The translations under genes were made by a program, and so were the position numbers. 64,000 nt of DNA from Letharia columbiana (taxonomy: Eukaryota > Ascomycota > Lecanoromycetes > Lecanorales > Parmeliaceae), in assembly GCF_014066305.1 (NCBI RefSeq), contig NW_023501119.1, positions 62,001 through 126,000 of the forward strand. Direction: 5' to 3'. The notes beneath the pieces are model-generated. The model did not search any database. It saw only the letters and a program-made list of their open reading frames with translations, and was not told the DNA's origin. Positions 9,935 to 23,039 of this stretch are shown in pieces. Position 1 is the first letter of the stretch. Every line of letters begins with the position of its first letter.

Positions 9935-12900
9935 ATGCCACACTCAGTTTCTCCTCCCACGGTCCCCATCATGCTCACCAAATCATCCGCTCCCTCAGGC
10001 GTACCTCCAACCCTTGAGGAAGTCTCCTCCTTCCTTGACACAATCTTCAAATCCAAGACCTCGCAAGAGTCAGTTGACGCCTCTTACGCTCTCACAAACC
10101 TCCTAATCACTTCGGTCGGCTTCCGCGGCTTTCGCGCATATGGCGTACTGGACGAGATCAGGAAGGCTGCTGCAGACAAGAAAGATGGCTCGAAGAGGGA
10201 GAGCGCGATGAATCTTCTGGGTGCGCTGTTCGAGAAGTTTCCACCTGCGCAAGCGATCAGCGAGGTCGTGTTTTTGTTACAAGATGGGGGCGTCGTCCCG
10301 CCTGCGCTGGATGCACTGGCGGACAAGGGCGCCGTGGTGAAGGAATCTGCGCAGTATGCCCTGGATGCGCTTTTCAAGAACCTACCCCCCGAGAGCTTGG
10401 TCGTTGGTCTCATTCCCGTACTGTCACAATACTTGGGTAAGAGGTCTGGGAAATGGCAGGGAGCCGTGGGCGCGTATGAGATGTTGGGGAGAATGGCGGT
10501 CAAGGCGAAGATGGGTCAAGGTAGTAAGGAGGAAGAAAGGACCAAGGACTTGCTGAGGGAGAGTATGGGAAAGAAGTTGGCGGGGCTGATACCGATAGTT
10601 GAGACAGGGATGCACGATTTGAAAGCTGAGGTATGTGATGTTAGGAGACCAAGCGCAATGCCTATCCTAACCACTTTCTGCAGGTTGGCAAGCAAGCTTT
10701 GAAGACGATGACATCCCTTACAACCCTACTGTCTAATGACGATGTAGCACCTCGGATACCGCTCCTCATCAAGACTATGCAAAACCCCTCCACTGAAACC
10801 CTACAAAAGGCCATACACGCCTTGTCCCAGACTACCTTTGTCGCCATTGTCACATCTCCTGTCCTCGCCCTCCTCACGCCGCTCCTTGAGCGATCTCTGA
10901 ATACCCCTACAACATCTCAGGAAGTTCTACGGCAGACAGTGGTTGTAGTGGAGAATCTGACAAAACTGGTGCACGATCCGATTGAGGCGAGAACCTTCCT
11001 GCCAAAATTGAAGCCTGGTGTTCAGGGAGTCAAAGACCGAGCATCTCTACCCGAAGTCAGAGAAATGGCTACGAGGGCATTGCAGGTCATAAGGACTGCC
11101 ATGAAAGATGACGACGGCAACTTGTTGAGTGGTCAAATCGCGCCTACTTCTGCCGAAGACGTGCTGAGAGTCTTGGAAAAAGACGTCAAAATGCGTGGTG
11201 GTGTTACCGGAGAGCCAGGCGATGTCGAGCTATGGACAGTCACAAAAGGTTATATCTCGGAAATGGTCAAGGAGGATGTAAACCTTCGCCAGGTTTCTCG
11301 CATCGGCTCCTGCACCGGTCGCTACCTACAGCAGCTGTTGAAGACGGGAGAAGCCGACTTGGTCTCGCAGGCATTGGAGAAGTATTTCGTCGACGAAGAC
11401 CATCGCAAGTTTGGACAGCCCATCAAGGAAGACACAGGCGAGATCGAGATCGTGAACACCGATTTTTCTTTGGCATACGGTGGTATGCTGCTCTTGTCAC
11501 ACACCAACATCACCCTGCATAAAGGTCACAGATATGGTCTTTGCGGAAGAAATGGGGCTGGCAAATCCACCCTTATGCGAAGTATCGCAGAGGGCAAGCT
11601 GGAAGGCTTTCCGAGCAAGGATCAGCTCAAGACTTGCTTCGTGGAGCACAACCAAGGCGAAGACGCGGACTTGAGCATCCTTGAATTTGTTGCCAAGGAT
11701 CCTGAGCTGGCAGCTTCTGGAAAAGAGCGTATCTCAGAGGTTCTGAGCGAAGTTGGATTCACTGCTGGTCCCAATGGACGGCAACAAGAGAAAGTCGGAT
11801 CGCTGTCTGGTGGATGGAAGATGAAGTTGGCTCTGGCTAGAGCTATGCTCATGGGTGCGGATGTGCTGCTCTTGGACGAACCTACCAATCATCTGGACGT
11901 TGGGAACGTCAAGTGGCTAGAGGAGTACCTCAGGAGCCATACCGAAATCACCAGTCTGATAGTCAGTCACGACTCTGGCTTCCTCGACAATGTGTGTACG
12001 GACATCTACCATTATGAGCAGAAAAAACTGGTCTGCTACCCTGGAAACCTTGCGGCCTTTGTCCGAGTCAAGCCTGAAGCGAAGAGTTATTACACGCTGT
12101 CGGCGTCTCAGGTCCAATTCAAGTTCCCGAACCCAGGTATCCTGACTGGTGTTAAATCATCCACGAGAGCCATCATCCGCATGCAGAACTGTACATATTC
12201 CTACCCTGGATCCACGAAACCATCCCTTCAAGACGTCACATGCGCCCTCACACTCTCTTCCCGAACAGCAATCATCGGAGCTAACGGTGCGGGCAAGTCT
12301 ACGCTGATCAAGTTGTTGACTGGCGAGACAATCCCTCAGACCGGCAGAGTCGAGAAGCATCCCAACCTGCGTATTGGGTACATCAAGCAGCATGCCCTTG
12401 AGCATGTGGAAATGCACATGGAGAAGACCCCAAATCAGTATCTCCAATGGCGGTACGCGAATGGTGACGATCGAGAAGTGCTAATGAAGCAGACCAGAGT
12501 GCTCACTCCAGAGGACAAGGCTCAGATGGAGAAAATTGTCGCCCTGCCAGGACTGGGCGAGCGAAAGGTCGAAAACCTGATGGGAAGACAGAAATACAAG
12601 AAGACGTTCCAGTACGAAGTCAAGTGGGCAGGCATGCTGCCCAAACACAACACCCAAGTCTCCCGCGAAACGCTTGTAGAACTCGGTTTTGGTAAGCTGA
12701 TCCAGGAATTCGACGACCACGAAGCTTCGCGTGAAGGTCTCGGCTTCCGCCTCCTCGAGCCCAAAGTGATCTCCAAGCATTTTGAAGACATCGGCCTGGA
12801 CCCTGAGATCGCAAACCACAACGAGATCTCCGGTCTTTCAGGCGGACAGAAAGTGAAGGTCGTCCTTGCAGGCGCCATGTGGAACAACCCCCATCTTCTT

Positions 12901-13394
12901 GTCCTCGATGAACCTACCAATTACCTCGACCGCGACTCACTAGGCGGTCTCGCCGTAGCTATCCGCGAGTACAAAGGCGGTGTCGTCATGATTTCCCACA
13001 ACGAAGAATTCGTGGGCGCTTTATGCCCCGAGCAGTGGCACGTCGCTGACGGGCGAGTGACGCACAAAGGGCATTTGGCTGTCTCAATGGATCGATTTGA
13101 AGATAGCAGGCCGGGTAGTAGTGCGGCGAGCAGTAATGTTTCTAGCGCGACGGCGAGCGCGGTCAATACGGATGCGGAAGGTGATGGGGGTATGAATTTC
13201 AAGGTCAAGAAGAAGACGAAGAAGTTGACGAGGGCGCAAATGAAGGAGAGGGAGACGAGGAGGAGGTTGAGGCATATTGAGTGGTTGAACTCGCCCAAGG
13301 TAGATTTCCCTGCTTGCATCATCAAATGTCGGGTCGTAGGCTAACACAGAGATAGGGCACGCCTCATCCACCAGACACGGATGATGATGCATAG
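9935..13394 (+). CDS. NEW1: New1/Elf1-type ABC ATPase (eEF3 paralogue, ribosome-associated)
   Basis: Fungal cytosolic ABC-F-like ATPase related to eEF3; yeast New1 acts on ribosomes at termination and S. pombe Elf1 was linked to mRNA export. Exons 9935-10630, 10684-13299 and 13356-13394 give 1116 residues; starts at 9971 or 9677 are also possible. Order: HEAT-like helical repeats (first ~400 residues), ABC1 with GRNGAGKST near 520, LSGGWKMKLALARAML near 606 and LLLDEPTNHLD near 625, then ABC2 with GANGAGKST near 764. A chromodomain-like insert (YEVKWAGMLPKHN) lies near 876, followed by LSGGQKVKVVLAGAMW near 950 and LLVLDEPTNYLD near 970. The insert text and the basic tail (QMKERETRRRLRHIEWL) favour New1/Elf1 over eEF3 proper. 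Both Walker sites look intact. Confidence 0.9.
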
Positions 13395-14022
13395 GCATTT
13401 GAGAGATCTAGATGGTTGGAAGAGTCCTGCGTAATGACTATAGATGGCGTTCTTTCGGGCTACGTGATAGAAGATACCTCCTTTAGATTACCGGGGGCAG
13501 AAAATGAGAAAAGGGGCCATAGAGGCGTTTTGGAAGTCTCCCACTTAAGCTGGGGAAGACTTATCTAGATATCAATCAGGATACTGCAGACGTTTATCAC
13601 TTATCCGTCCTTCCATCGTCGAAGCCTTCATCCATCTGTATTCTCCCTCCGTGGATTCCTATCCTCACTGATTACACGTTCCCAAATTCTTCACAACATA
13701 AACAAGGTCAGTACTTCGCGAGCACGAGCTGTCTATACCCAGTCGATATCGCAGCCCATATCGCCTCCATTCAGCAGTGTATTATTTGCCCATGAGCCCG
13801 AGTGGTACACCTGATGACCGACGTGATAGATGATGGGAAAGGGACGCTTGATGCATGCCGAGACAGTAGGAAGCGATGGGCGAGACATGTTGCTGCACTA
13901 GTTGGGGAGAGGGCAAGTACATAGAGGTTCGGTTACGGATTCGGTGCTGTCGTGACGTTAACACCTTGCATCCCTGCACCCTCAGGCCTACTTTACTCTA
14001 TCACCACTCTATGAAATCGACC
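13395..14022. other. intergenic region
   Basis: Probable 3' UTR of the New1-like gene, then sequence without a supported gene. Short open frames around 13782-14076 have no family text. Confidence 0.5.
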
Positions 14023-14566
14023 TCAGTCCAGCCCCTGCGCGTGCTTTCGCTTCGCGGCCCTTCTGCTCCTAACTAGTGTCAGCTTTCACGGCGGAAGTCT
14101 GGGATCCTGGACCCGGCTTACGTACCCCTTTCGGTCCTATAGGTCTCGAACGACTCACCCGCCTCCGCGGATCCATACACCGTCCCCTAACCCCGTAAGC
14201 ATTGTCCCCGTGCTCGGCGCCCTCGTGCCGAAGGGAGAATCCCTGGCCCCGAAGTTTTCTTTTGCGAATCCGTACACCTGGCGGATGACGGATATGGCTT
14301 CCCGCTGCGTGGTCGGGCCGCCGCTGCTGACCTGGGAGCCGAAGGGGGGGGATTTGCTGCCGTCGTGGGGGAGGAGGGGGTGGTGTTCGCCGAGGTTGGA
14401 TTCGATGAAGGCCGATGGGAAAGAGGGGTGGTTCGGTGTTGGCGGGGTGTGGGTCGTCTCCGTGGTGGCCGAGGACGGCGGCGATGAAGCGGGATCATTG
14501 GTCGGCGTGGTCGGCGTTGTTGGGTTCGAGGGGAGGGGATATGTCGAAGCCGCTGGCGGAGGACAT
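14023..14566 (-). pseudogene. possible broken gene (in-frame stop plus frameshift)
   Basis: Family not recognised. On the minus strand an ATG at 14566 opens a frame beginning MSSASGFDISPPLEP that meets TGA after 23 codons. The same frame then continues protein-like (SRFIAAVLGHHGDD). After a shift, another frame runs with coherent text (SAFIESNLGEHHPLLPHDG, AISVIRQVYGFAKENFGARD, GTMLTGLGDGVWIRGG). It ends at a good donor (gtgagt) of an intron 14158-14069 with branch GCTGAC; a short basic tail (SRRAAKRKHAQGLD) and a stop at 14023 follow. The pieces look like one gene broken by a TGG-to-TGA-type change and an indel. A sequencing error or a missed splice is possible. Confidence 0.35.
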
Positions 14567-17500
14567 GGCGATCTTGAAGCGGATGTCGTCTGGTGATTGA
14601 GGAGTTGTGCAGTGCTTCTTGGGATGCAGTGTTTCTTGGGATGTGCAGAGGGGTTGAAGGGGTTTTAGTGGATTTGAAGGGTCGAAGGTTGAATGTATGC
14701 TAGAATCAAACAAAGAGAGGGCGGTCACTGTTTCAAATGACGGCAGGAAACACGTCACCTGCTGCAACTGCGTGAGACCTAGCCACTGGCTGTGTTGAGA
14801 TCATAGTTGCCATGGTTTGTTAGCGCATTTCGTGGGCACTTGCTCGAAAGAGAAGCACGGGCTCCGAAGCGGGGTTTGGCTGTCAGTACGACAAGCACTG
14901 AGAAATGAATTTTCAGTGTAGAGCATGAATTGAGCAAGGCATAATCGTTCGTCCAGGAGTGCCTGCTGGAGTGCCGCTGTAAATGCTCCCAGCGCGGAAA
15001 AAGGCGTAAAGGAGTTGGTAACGCAGTCAGTCCAGGTGGAAGGGTTCCGGATTGGTTCTACGTCAGACAGAAGTTGCGAACGATCTCTAACGTAGATTAA
15101 ATCAAAATATTGAATGACTGAAGCTTCAAATCAATATTGTCAGACAATTCTAATGTAACCTGGCTTAAGATCGCTGGCTGTATTGAGCGCGTACCACTTC
15201 GTTGGTGTTTTGAGAAGAATGCGACGGGCGCAAGTTGCCTCTTGCATGTCTTATGACCACCGTAGAAGCTCTCGAACGGATGACTCTCGAAGACTGGAGT
15301 GAGGGTGCGGCGGGCGTAAGACATTCTTATCTCCCCAATTACTGAGCTAACACTGTCATTGATGACATTTTATACAGTGAAAGGGAACAATTGCAACGAC
15401 CTATCGCGATCTGGGGTGTAGTTATTGGTGTTCCCATGATGTGGAAGAACGACAAGCATTTCGAGTACCTCAAAGTAGCGCCTGAGTAGAACAAGGTCTC
15501 GTTTGGCTTTGATGTGTTCAACGTTGGTGCTGTTGACAAGCCCGTTGACATTTAGGGGAAGGTCCTTTCATGAAACACTCAACATGGACAAGATATCGAT
15601 CGCTTATTGGCACCACAACAATTCAGATGGTCAATAACACTGCCAGAATAGGATACATGGCGCAGTCTTGACTCAACATTCACATCACCCCCGAAGGCGG
15701 CGACGAGGGCATCCTCAACTACTGCGACGTCTTCTTATTAATCACGTCTACTCTCTGGGAGCTCGCTGGATCTTCCAAGAAGATTCGCCTGGATCCAGTT
15801 GTTGATGTTCTCCGGGGTTCCAACGTAGGAACGTCCATCAGTAGTCTCTTTCGTACTAGCCAGCCCTATCTCGAAACATAGTGGATCATTGTCAACTTCT
15901 CGCGGGTCCCTGCTTATATGCTAAGCGCTAGCCTTTGAGGTCAGTCGTCATTACTTTGTGGGTCGATGAGCGGTTGATTGGAGGGGGAGGCTCCATCGAG
16001 ATACCATCACCTTTAGGCCGCGGATAGCGAAGTTCTTGCAGCGATGCTGAGTCTATAGAGAACTCGGGAGTCCCAAGTGTCAGATCATCTTGATGCGTTG
16101 TCTCACTATAACGAAAAAAGGAAGAAGGAGAACAAGATTGAGGTGTCTCAGGCTAACGATTTCTGAGACACAGAACATTGGAGGCGATGGTGGGATCGAA
16201 AGCGGCGCAGTCACATTTTGGGGAGAAGAGGAGCTGCAGGACGAGCAAAGCGACTGAAAACATCGAACAATGGTACTATCATTCTGAGATGACCGACTTG
16301 TGAAGGTGGGAAGCAGCACTGCAGGAAGCGACAGCGAAGGTTCTTCGGCATGGATCTTCCGGAAAGAGACGACTACTTGACGTGATACTGACAGCTGGCA
16401 ATGAGTAGACGGATGGATCTCTGGATGCTCTGAATACATCAAGTAGACCTGGCGCTACCTGCATGTTGTCGAATGTTGAAGTCGAAGACTGAACGAGGAA
16501 ATACGATTCTCTAGCGTGCTGCAAACTGCCGCTTTCCTCTATTGGGAAAAGCAGTCCCGAGACACTAGGCTGCAACGGTATTGGCGGGCTTGCCTCGTAC
16601 GGTACTTATCATTTTCCATGCCCGCAGATTCTTAGATATACCTATTTTGTCTGCCTCTTTACCTGCATCCGTTCTCTGTGATCCTTGCGGCCCTATAATA
16701 TATCGACAACGTGCTTGAGGTACAAGCAGTTGTGCTGGTGTTGCAATCTCCCACTGCTTCTCTGGAATACCTACCTCTTCGCGGGTGCTTGCAGTAGCTG
16801 CGTGCTAGATGATAGCTAGCTGCCTGGTCGAAGGATCCCTAGGCCGCGCTATCGCGGTCCCTATATTCCTAGATGCAAGTCAGCGTCCTTTGGGGGCCAA
16901 TCGTGTGCCGCTTACCCCACCTGTGGCTCAGGATTTTGAGTGATCTTTTCTTTTGGTAATGATAAATGTACTCGAGCATATCGACTTACAGATAAGGAGA
17001 GTGATCTTAGGGATTAAGGAGACAGCGGAGTTTTGCGCAACTCTGAAAGGTCAGTCTAACCAGCGCGCGCAGCCTGCGAATGATCGCTAATATGATTTTA
17101 TTGGTGTACCTTAGGGACGGAACCCAATCTCAATGATCACGCGTCGGTTAAGGGATGCACGCGGAGATCGAATTCAGAAGATCAGCATTGAAGCAGAATT
17201 CCAGGGTTGCTCGGGTGCATGTGAAAAAAAAGGCTATCAGCCCTAGCGACCCCAGCCTAGATCTATGCCGCATACTTCCATTGAGCAGATCGCATTCTCT
17301 CCCTTGCTTAATTAACGTCGAAGCTGAATTGACCCCAGCGAGATAATAGGCATCGAAAGCTCCGTTGACACGGCAACAGAAGGATACTCAAGAGGCAAGA
17401 GCGGACCTTGTACGTGAGCAAGGAACTCGTACCGGGTTTTGTAGACCACGCCTCGGTCTTCTAGTCAGGACTTTTCCTCTTCTTCTACACCTACTTGATC

Positions 17501-17627
17501 TTCTACTTCCATTGCTAGACGCAACGCTTGTACCCATCCTATACGCTACTCTAAGGAATTTGATTTTGAGGGCGGTTTACGGTTGTTGCCAAATAACTTC
17601 CACCATTCAGGACAAGCATTCGCGACC
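14567..17627. other. 3-kb gene-poor stretch
   Basis: No intact gene supported. A decayed coding-like segment lies near 15395-15870 (listed separately). Overlapping minus frames at 16080-16575 have no recognisable text. The right end holds the upstream region of the permease. Confidence 0.5.
15395..15870 (+). pseudogene. decayed coding-like segment, family unknown
   Basis: Protein-like text appears in pieces separated by stops and shifts: AIWGVVIGVPMMWKNDKHFE, then NKVSFGFDVFNVGAVDKP after a TAG, then LNIHITPEGGDEGILNYCDV and KKIRLDPVVDVLRGSNVG after another stop. No start or splice structure rescues it. I read it as a relict gene but cannot name the family. Confidence 0.25.
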
Positions 17628-19329
17628 ATGGCGAACGAAAAGTCCACCCTCGACGACATCGCCCGCAATACGTCTGATGACAATGTCGACCTCAAATCTC
17701 TAGACTCTGACGCTCTCGCCTTGGCGCAGATGGGTTACACCCAAGAGATGAAGCGCAATTACACTTGGTTCTCCCTCCTCGGCGTTGGCTTCTCCCTCAC
17801 CAATTCTTGGTGGGGCATCTCTGCCGCCCTCATCACTGGCATCAACTCTGGGGGCCCTGTGCAAATCGTCTACGGTTTGCTCTTCTTCGCACTCATCTCA
17901 ACATGCGTGGGAATAAGTCTATCAGAGTTGGCATCAGCACTCCCGAATGCGGGGGGGCAGTATTTCTGGGCGAATGAGCTGGCGCCCAAAAGATACGCGA
18001 ACTTCGCCAGCTACTTGACAGGGTGGTTTGCCTGGGCGGGAAGTATCTTCACCAGTGCTAGTGTCGCATTGGCAACGGCAAGTGCCGCGGTGGGCTGCTG
18101 GCAACTGTCGCATCCAGACTTGTATGTATCTCGCCCAATACTGCCTTTTTGAGCGAGGTCGCTGACGGATGCAGCGTGATAATGCCATGGCATGTTTGGG
18201 TTGGATACCTCGTCATCAATGTCTTCGCTTTCATGTGGAACTGCTATGCAAAATGGCTACCCGTCATAGCTCAGATTTCGATATTCACTTCACTGATATC
18301 CTTCTTCATTATTCTGGTCACGGTCCCTGCAAAGGCGCCAACGCACCAGGATGCAAAGTTCGTCTTTGCCAACTTCGTAAACAACACTGGGTGGTCGGCA
18401 AACGGGATCGCTTTCATCGTCGGCCTAATCAACACCAACTACGCCTTCGCCTGCCTCGATTGTGCCACTCACCTTGCCGAGGAAGTCAACCGCCCTGAAA
18501 AGATGGTCCCTATCGCCATCATGGGTACCGTCGCCATTGGATTCGTCACCTCATGGTTCTACTCCATCGCCCTGTTTTTCAGCATGAACAACCTTAGCGA
18601 TCTCCAGACCACTTCTACTCTCGTACCGATCTTGGCGTTGTTTTACCAAGCCCTTGGAAGTAAGGCAGGAGCCATCGTGCTGGAGAGTCTGTTCATAGCG
18701 ACGGGCATTTGGTGTCTAGTCGCAAGTCATACGTGGCAGAGTCGCTTATGCTGGTCCTTTGCTCGCGATGGCGGCCTACCCTTTAGCAAATTCCTCAGCC
18801 ATGTTGATCCTCGAGTGGATGTCCCTCTCCGTGCCCACTTCGTCAGTTGCGTTCTTGTGACCATTCTCGGACTACTCTATTTGGGAAGCTATACAGCATT
18901 CAACAGCATGGTCACGGCCTGCATCGTTCTGCTTTATGTCTCGTACTCGATTCCGGTCATCTGTCTCCTGATCAAAGGTCGCAACAATATTCATCATGGC
19001 CCCTTCTGGTTGGGCTCTTTTGGACTATTCGCCAACATCGTGTTGCTTTTGTGGACCTGCTTTACGATTATTATGTACTCATTCCCGCCGGCAAAACCCG
19101 TTTCCGGAGGAAGTAAGTCGTCCAATCCCCGTCTAAGGAAGTTTTGCTTCGGAATGTGCGAGGGCTGACAATCACCGCAGATATGAATTACGTCTCTGCT
19201 GTATATGGAGTCGTTGTGTTCATTATCGTCGTGGACTGGTTTGCGCGGGGAAAGAGGGGCTATAGAGGACAAACTTTGAGGCGCGAAGAAGCAGAGGCAA
19301 ACTTGACTGGCAATGAGACCGTTAGGTAG
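17628..19329 (+). CDS. amino acid / choline / GABA permease (APC superfamily)
   Basis: Plasma-membrane type permease of the fungal amino acid-polyamine-choline superfamily. Exons 17628-18121, 18175-19112 and 19181-19329 give 526 residues, normal for the family, and both introns contain GCTGAC. The start sits in a good context (gcgaccATGG) and gives a soluble N-terminus before the first helix. Family text: NYTWFSLLGVGFSLTNSWWG, SGGPVQIVYGLLF, ALPNAGGQYFWANELAPKRY, SYLTGWFAWAGSI, LDCATHLAEEVNRPEKMVP and SRLCWSFARDGGLPFS. About 12 hydrophobic segments can be followed, with a charged C-terminal tail. Substrate cannot be set from sequence; Hnm1/Ctr-like choline transporters and GABA permeases are the nearest types. 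Confidence 0.88.
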
Positions 19330-22300
19330 ATCAAGCAAGATGATGTTGTGGTCATCGCTATCCAGTATACAGAATATTGATACACAGCCTAACAAACTCC
19401 TCGACTCTGGATTGCACTAGATTCTCCTTACCTCCAAATCCTATTGACTATAATCTAAATATCTTTGACCCATGAGAGGTATTCCACAGGCGAGTTGGGT
19501 GCTGCCGATCTTCTCAAAGCGTCCGGAACGAGTCCGGTTCCTTCATCTGATACTTATACCAACGACAAGCAGAAAGCGGTGTTTAGCAGAAAGCGGTGTT
19601 TGCAAGCAAACGGCTCAAGGAGGGTTTGTCCCCAAAGATTCCATGGCAAGATTCGTCCAGGGTGATACTATCAAAAAATGTTGATCCGCCCAGTCCATCT
19701 TGTGGGGGTTGGGACGACCATCAATGATGTTCGTCTTCCACGATTATGGGTGAACCTTAAGCTTGGGATCATAGAGCTCGATTGGAAGGATTCCGTGTCG
19801 ACCTTCCTTACAGAGAATCACTTGTTTTGTACCATTCTGGCCCATCTGGTAGGCTTTCTGCTAGGTTCTCTCAGTCAACTTTGTTGCCATCATGATCCAG
19901 GAATCCGATCCGACTACGATTCTTTAAAGCTCAATTTCACACCATCAACTCCCCTCATCATACCGCAAGATATGCGGCGATGTCTAATACGCGGCCTAAT
20001 GAAGCATCATCGAAGCGTCGATAGTTCTCTCCACAAACCCCTCGCTCGCCTCCGATTCGTTAAAGTCGCTGCACGCCAAACTCGCCTTGCTCATTTCTAT
20101 CCTGCTATCGTTGGACGCTCTCTGTCCGTGGGTGACAGATTCCTGGCGGAAGTGCACTGGTCGCTAATGAAGATCGGTTCTTACGAGAATTGCAAGAACA
20201 GAGGCAGCGAAGATTGAAAGGAGAAGCAAGACCGAGGCAACCTAGGTCGAAGTGTAGCAGTGGGAATGGTTCGGTCCACCGAAGATGCTCGTGGGCCTCG
20301 GTACGAAGAGGTGGCAGAGCGGATTGGATTTGATCGCGAGAGCGTAGCTGGTAGAGTTGGTGCGGCTGGGACGGATGATGGACAGCTGGATCAGATACAG
20401 ATATGGCCATGTGCTGTATCTACGGAGCACTCTAGACCGCGCTTGCTCTACGCCGGAGGGTTTTCCTTGTTGGCCAGACGATGAGGGCAATAGCTACTCC
20501 CATTCTCACAGACAGTAATTGCGGCAAACCTTCATAAGCGAAGAAGGTGAGTAGGAAACGCCTTGGCATGTGTCAGATCTCAGTCTCTTTTCTTCATGCA
20601 TAATGTTCGCGTTCATGTTCAAAAGGTGGCCTTGATGCGGTTTCTGTACTGTATATTTCAGATTATTGAAGATGCTGAAGCGTCGGAGCGGAGTGATGCC
20701 AAGACTTAGGGCTGAATTAGCCTTGGCAAGATAGCCGCATGCGGCTAGATAACCGAGAAGCCGCAGGAGGACAGAAATGGCGGGTGAACGGTGGAGACCT
20801 CTTCAATCGTGATACCTACTTTTCTCTGTCTAAAAGAGTATTCCAAGATCGTGAGCTGGGCTGCCCGCTGGAATTAGACCCCCTGAATAACCGCTGCAAT
20901 AAACCCTCCCTTCGATGTCCCACAATGGCCTGCCGAACTATGGGGACTGGTTTTTGGCAAGTTTGGTACCACAGATGAAGACCTCATTCACCTCTAGCTT
21001 GACTGTTGACGCATCTCGAGGCTGTTCAAGGAGGAGGTACATCATGTTTTTGCTACCAAGCATGTAGTAAAGGTACGCACGCAGATGAACGATATATACC
21101 TCCCAGACCTCACCGTGGACGACACGGACCAGACAGCCACGTTTAGTTGGAGGTAGCTGTTCTCACTCTTCTCTGCCGAGGAGAAGAAGTACTCCGTCGT
21201 GGAGGTAAATCAGTCTTCACAATGTCCGACTTCTGTTGTGGACTCACGGAAAGACAGCCAGGAACCTTCAATCAGATACTCGAGAACCGTCGCTTCAGGC
21301 AGGAGGACTGGCACTGTATTGACTGTGAATGCTCGCTATTCTTTGAGCTCTTTTGCGATGGCTGCATGGGCGTCACTGCCAAGGACGATACGGAAGCAGA
21401 GGTAAGAGAGCAGCAAATTAGAAATCGAAAGGCCCTTGTCAGTTGCGCAGATGCGAAGAGACGCGTTCGGCGAGATCGTATCCGTCGTCTACACCGCGAT
21501 CTCCTGCATCAGGACTAAGAGGTCGATGAAACATTTATTTTGCGAGAAGGTGCGGCATTGCGGAGGATAGATTATGTACGCTTCCACATGCTGGACGGGG
21601 ACTTCAGTGACGATGAGGAGAGCAAGTACAGAATTTTGCCATCAGCACATCCAGGATGGCGACATGGTAGAGACATCCTGGCAGACTACCCTAGAAAAGT
21701 GGCATTCTGCGGCTCGAGAAGTTCTGGTCGTCACACCGGTTCTGGACATCACCCCAGAAAATTTCCGTCTTTCATGGTTAACACTCCTCTTTGGCATGCC
21801 TTTTGCGGATCATTTGAGGATCTGTATCATTTCGACTGCCACCTTCTCCATTCGCGTTGCCTGCATCTCTCGAAATACCACGTTGCCATCGGGATATGAC
21901 GAGTGCCCGCATAGGGCTGCTTGTCGTGTTTCACCAGCGGATCTGACAGCATGACTACATACTGGGCGCTAAATTGGGGAGGGCCCAGATCCTTCCACGG
22001 TAGTGGCGTGGCTTCACTGCATGTTTCATGTACCGCAGCCGCAGCCCTGACCCTGTCCATGACCAATTACGTTGGCAAAATAGGGGTTTCCATCATTCAC
22101 ATAATCTCCGATCAGGAATCACGCAAAGAAGATCCTTGCACCTCTTCCCGTCAGAGACGGAGAGCCTCGGTGATTGGGTTACGAGTATTTTCATTTGGAA
22201 TTAGGTGCTGTGTCTAGTGCTCTGACAAAAGGAGGGGTATCAGAACGGGGTGAAACAGAGTCCGCAAGAATAGCAACGCATGATTTTTTTGCCCCAAACG

Positions 22301-22487
22301 CCAAACCGATTTATTCCATCGCAAGCAGAGCACGAAACAGTCCACCGTTGTCCGATAGGTCATGACGCCTGCGCCTCAACGAAACTTGATGACCCCGATC
22401 CTCGGCGCTGCCGAGAGATACCGCCCTGCCGGACCCCGTCCCCCGGTCCACCCACGCTCACACCACCAAGGCCTCCCAGAACGCTTA
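19330..22487. other. 3.1-kb gene-poor stretch
   Basis: Several medium open frames occur on both strands (19678-20217 +, 21147-21518 +, 21540-21954 +). None has recognisable text, splice-consistent extension or a single favoured frame. Short protein-like pieces such as FSLFSAEEKKYSVVEV around 21150-21210 suggest old gene decay. No intact gene supported. Confidence 0.45.
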
Positions 22488-22838
22488 CTAGCCTTTCGTA
22501 CGTTTCTCAATGTCTTGGTGCCACATTGCGTTGGGTTTGCCAGCCTTGCGGGAGAATTTCACGACAAGAACATCAGACTTTCCAGTGACAGGGTCGATAT
22601 AGGGTCCTGTATCTAATAGGTGGTGGCCCTTAATCTCCAAACGGTCACCAGAATTAGGGAAACGTTCTAGATCATCGGTTTGGATGAGCCCAAGGCACGG
22701 TATCGTGAAGGGGGGTTCTGGGCTCGTGTTGTCCGTTTCCACTGCGTAAGTACGCCGAAGGACATGGTAGCCGTTCTCCATCACGGCGCGGGAAGCTGCA
22801 TCACTTGACTGGGTTGAGGACATCTGGGCTGAGGACAT
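22488..22838 (-). CDS. small hypothetical protein
   Basis: 116-residue open frame from ATG at 22838 to a stop at 22488, family not recognised. It starts with a Ser/Gln-rich segment and then has ordinary mixed text (VMENGYHVLRRTYAVETDN, FPNSGDRLEIKGHHLLDTGP, KSDVLVVKFSRKAGKPNAMW). No signal peptide or membrane segment. Tandem repeats lie just upstream. The composition looks coding, but no splice or homology evidence confirms it. Confidence 0.4.
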   Translation of the reverse strand: MSSAQMSSTQSSDAASRAVMENGYHVLRRTYAVETDNTSPEPPFTIPCLGLIQTDDLERFPNSGDRLEIKGHHLLDTGPYIDPVTGKSDVLVVKFSRKAGKPNAMWHQDIEKRTKG

Positions 22839-22857
22839 CGTGGTTGATGTTCAGTGG

Positions 22858-22932
22858 CTTGGTATTGCTGGTGATGGATGGTTTCCTGACGCTGGCTTGG
22901 TATTGCTGGTGATGGATGGTTTCCTGACGCTG
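22858..22932. repeat. 38-bp tandem duplication
   Basis: Two adjacent near-identical copies of a 38-bp unit containing GGTGATGGATGGTTTCC, at about 22858-22895 and 22896-22932. Confidence 0.85.
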
Positions 22933-22975
22933 AGATTGGTGCGGTGTGGAAATGCTGGTGTGTGCGGATGCTGGT

Positions 22976-23039
22976 GGTTGTGGATGCTTGTGGTTGTAGA
23001 TGCTTGTGGTTGTAGATGCTTGTGGTTGTGGATGCTTGT
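22976..23039. repeat. 16-bp tandem repeat, 4 units
   Basis: Four units of GGTTGT(G/A)GATGCTTGT, differing only at one purine. Confidence 0.9.

Noticed and set aside
9935..13394. Calling the ABC factor eEF3
   Set aside because: The chromodomain-like insert and the tail with RRRLRHIEWL match New1/Elf1 proteins; eEF3 proper has a different C-terminus.
19678..20217. 179-codon plus-strand open frame
   Set aside because: No recognisable text, and other frames are equally open; not supportable as a gene.
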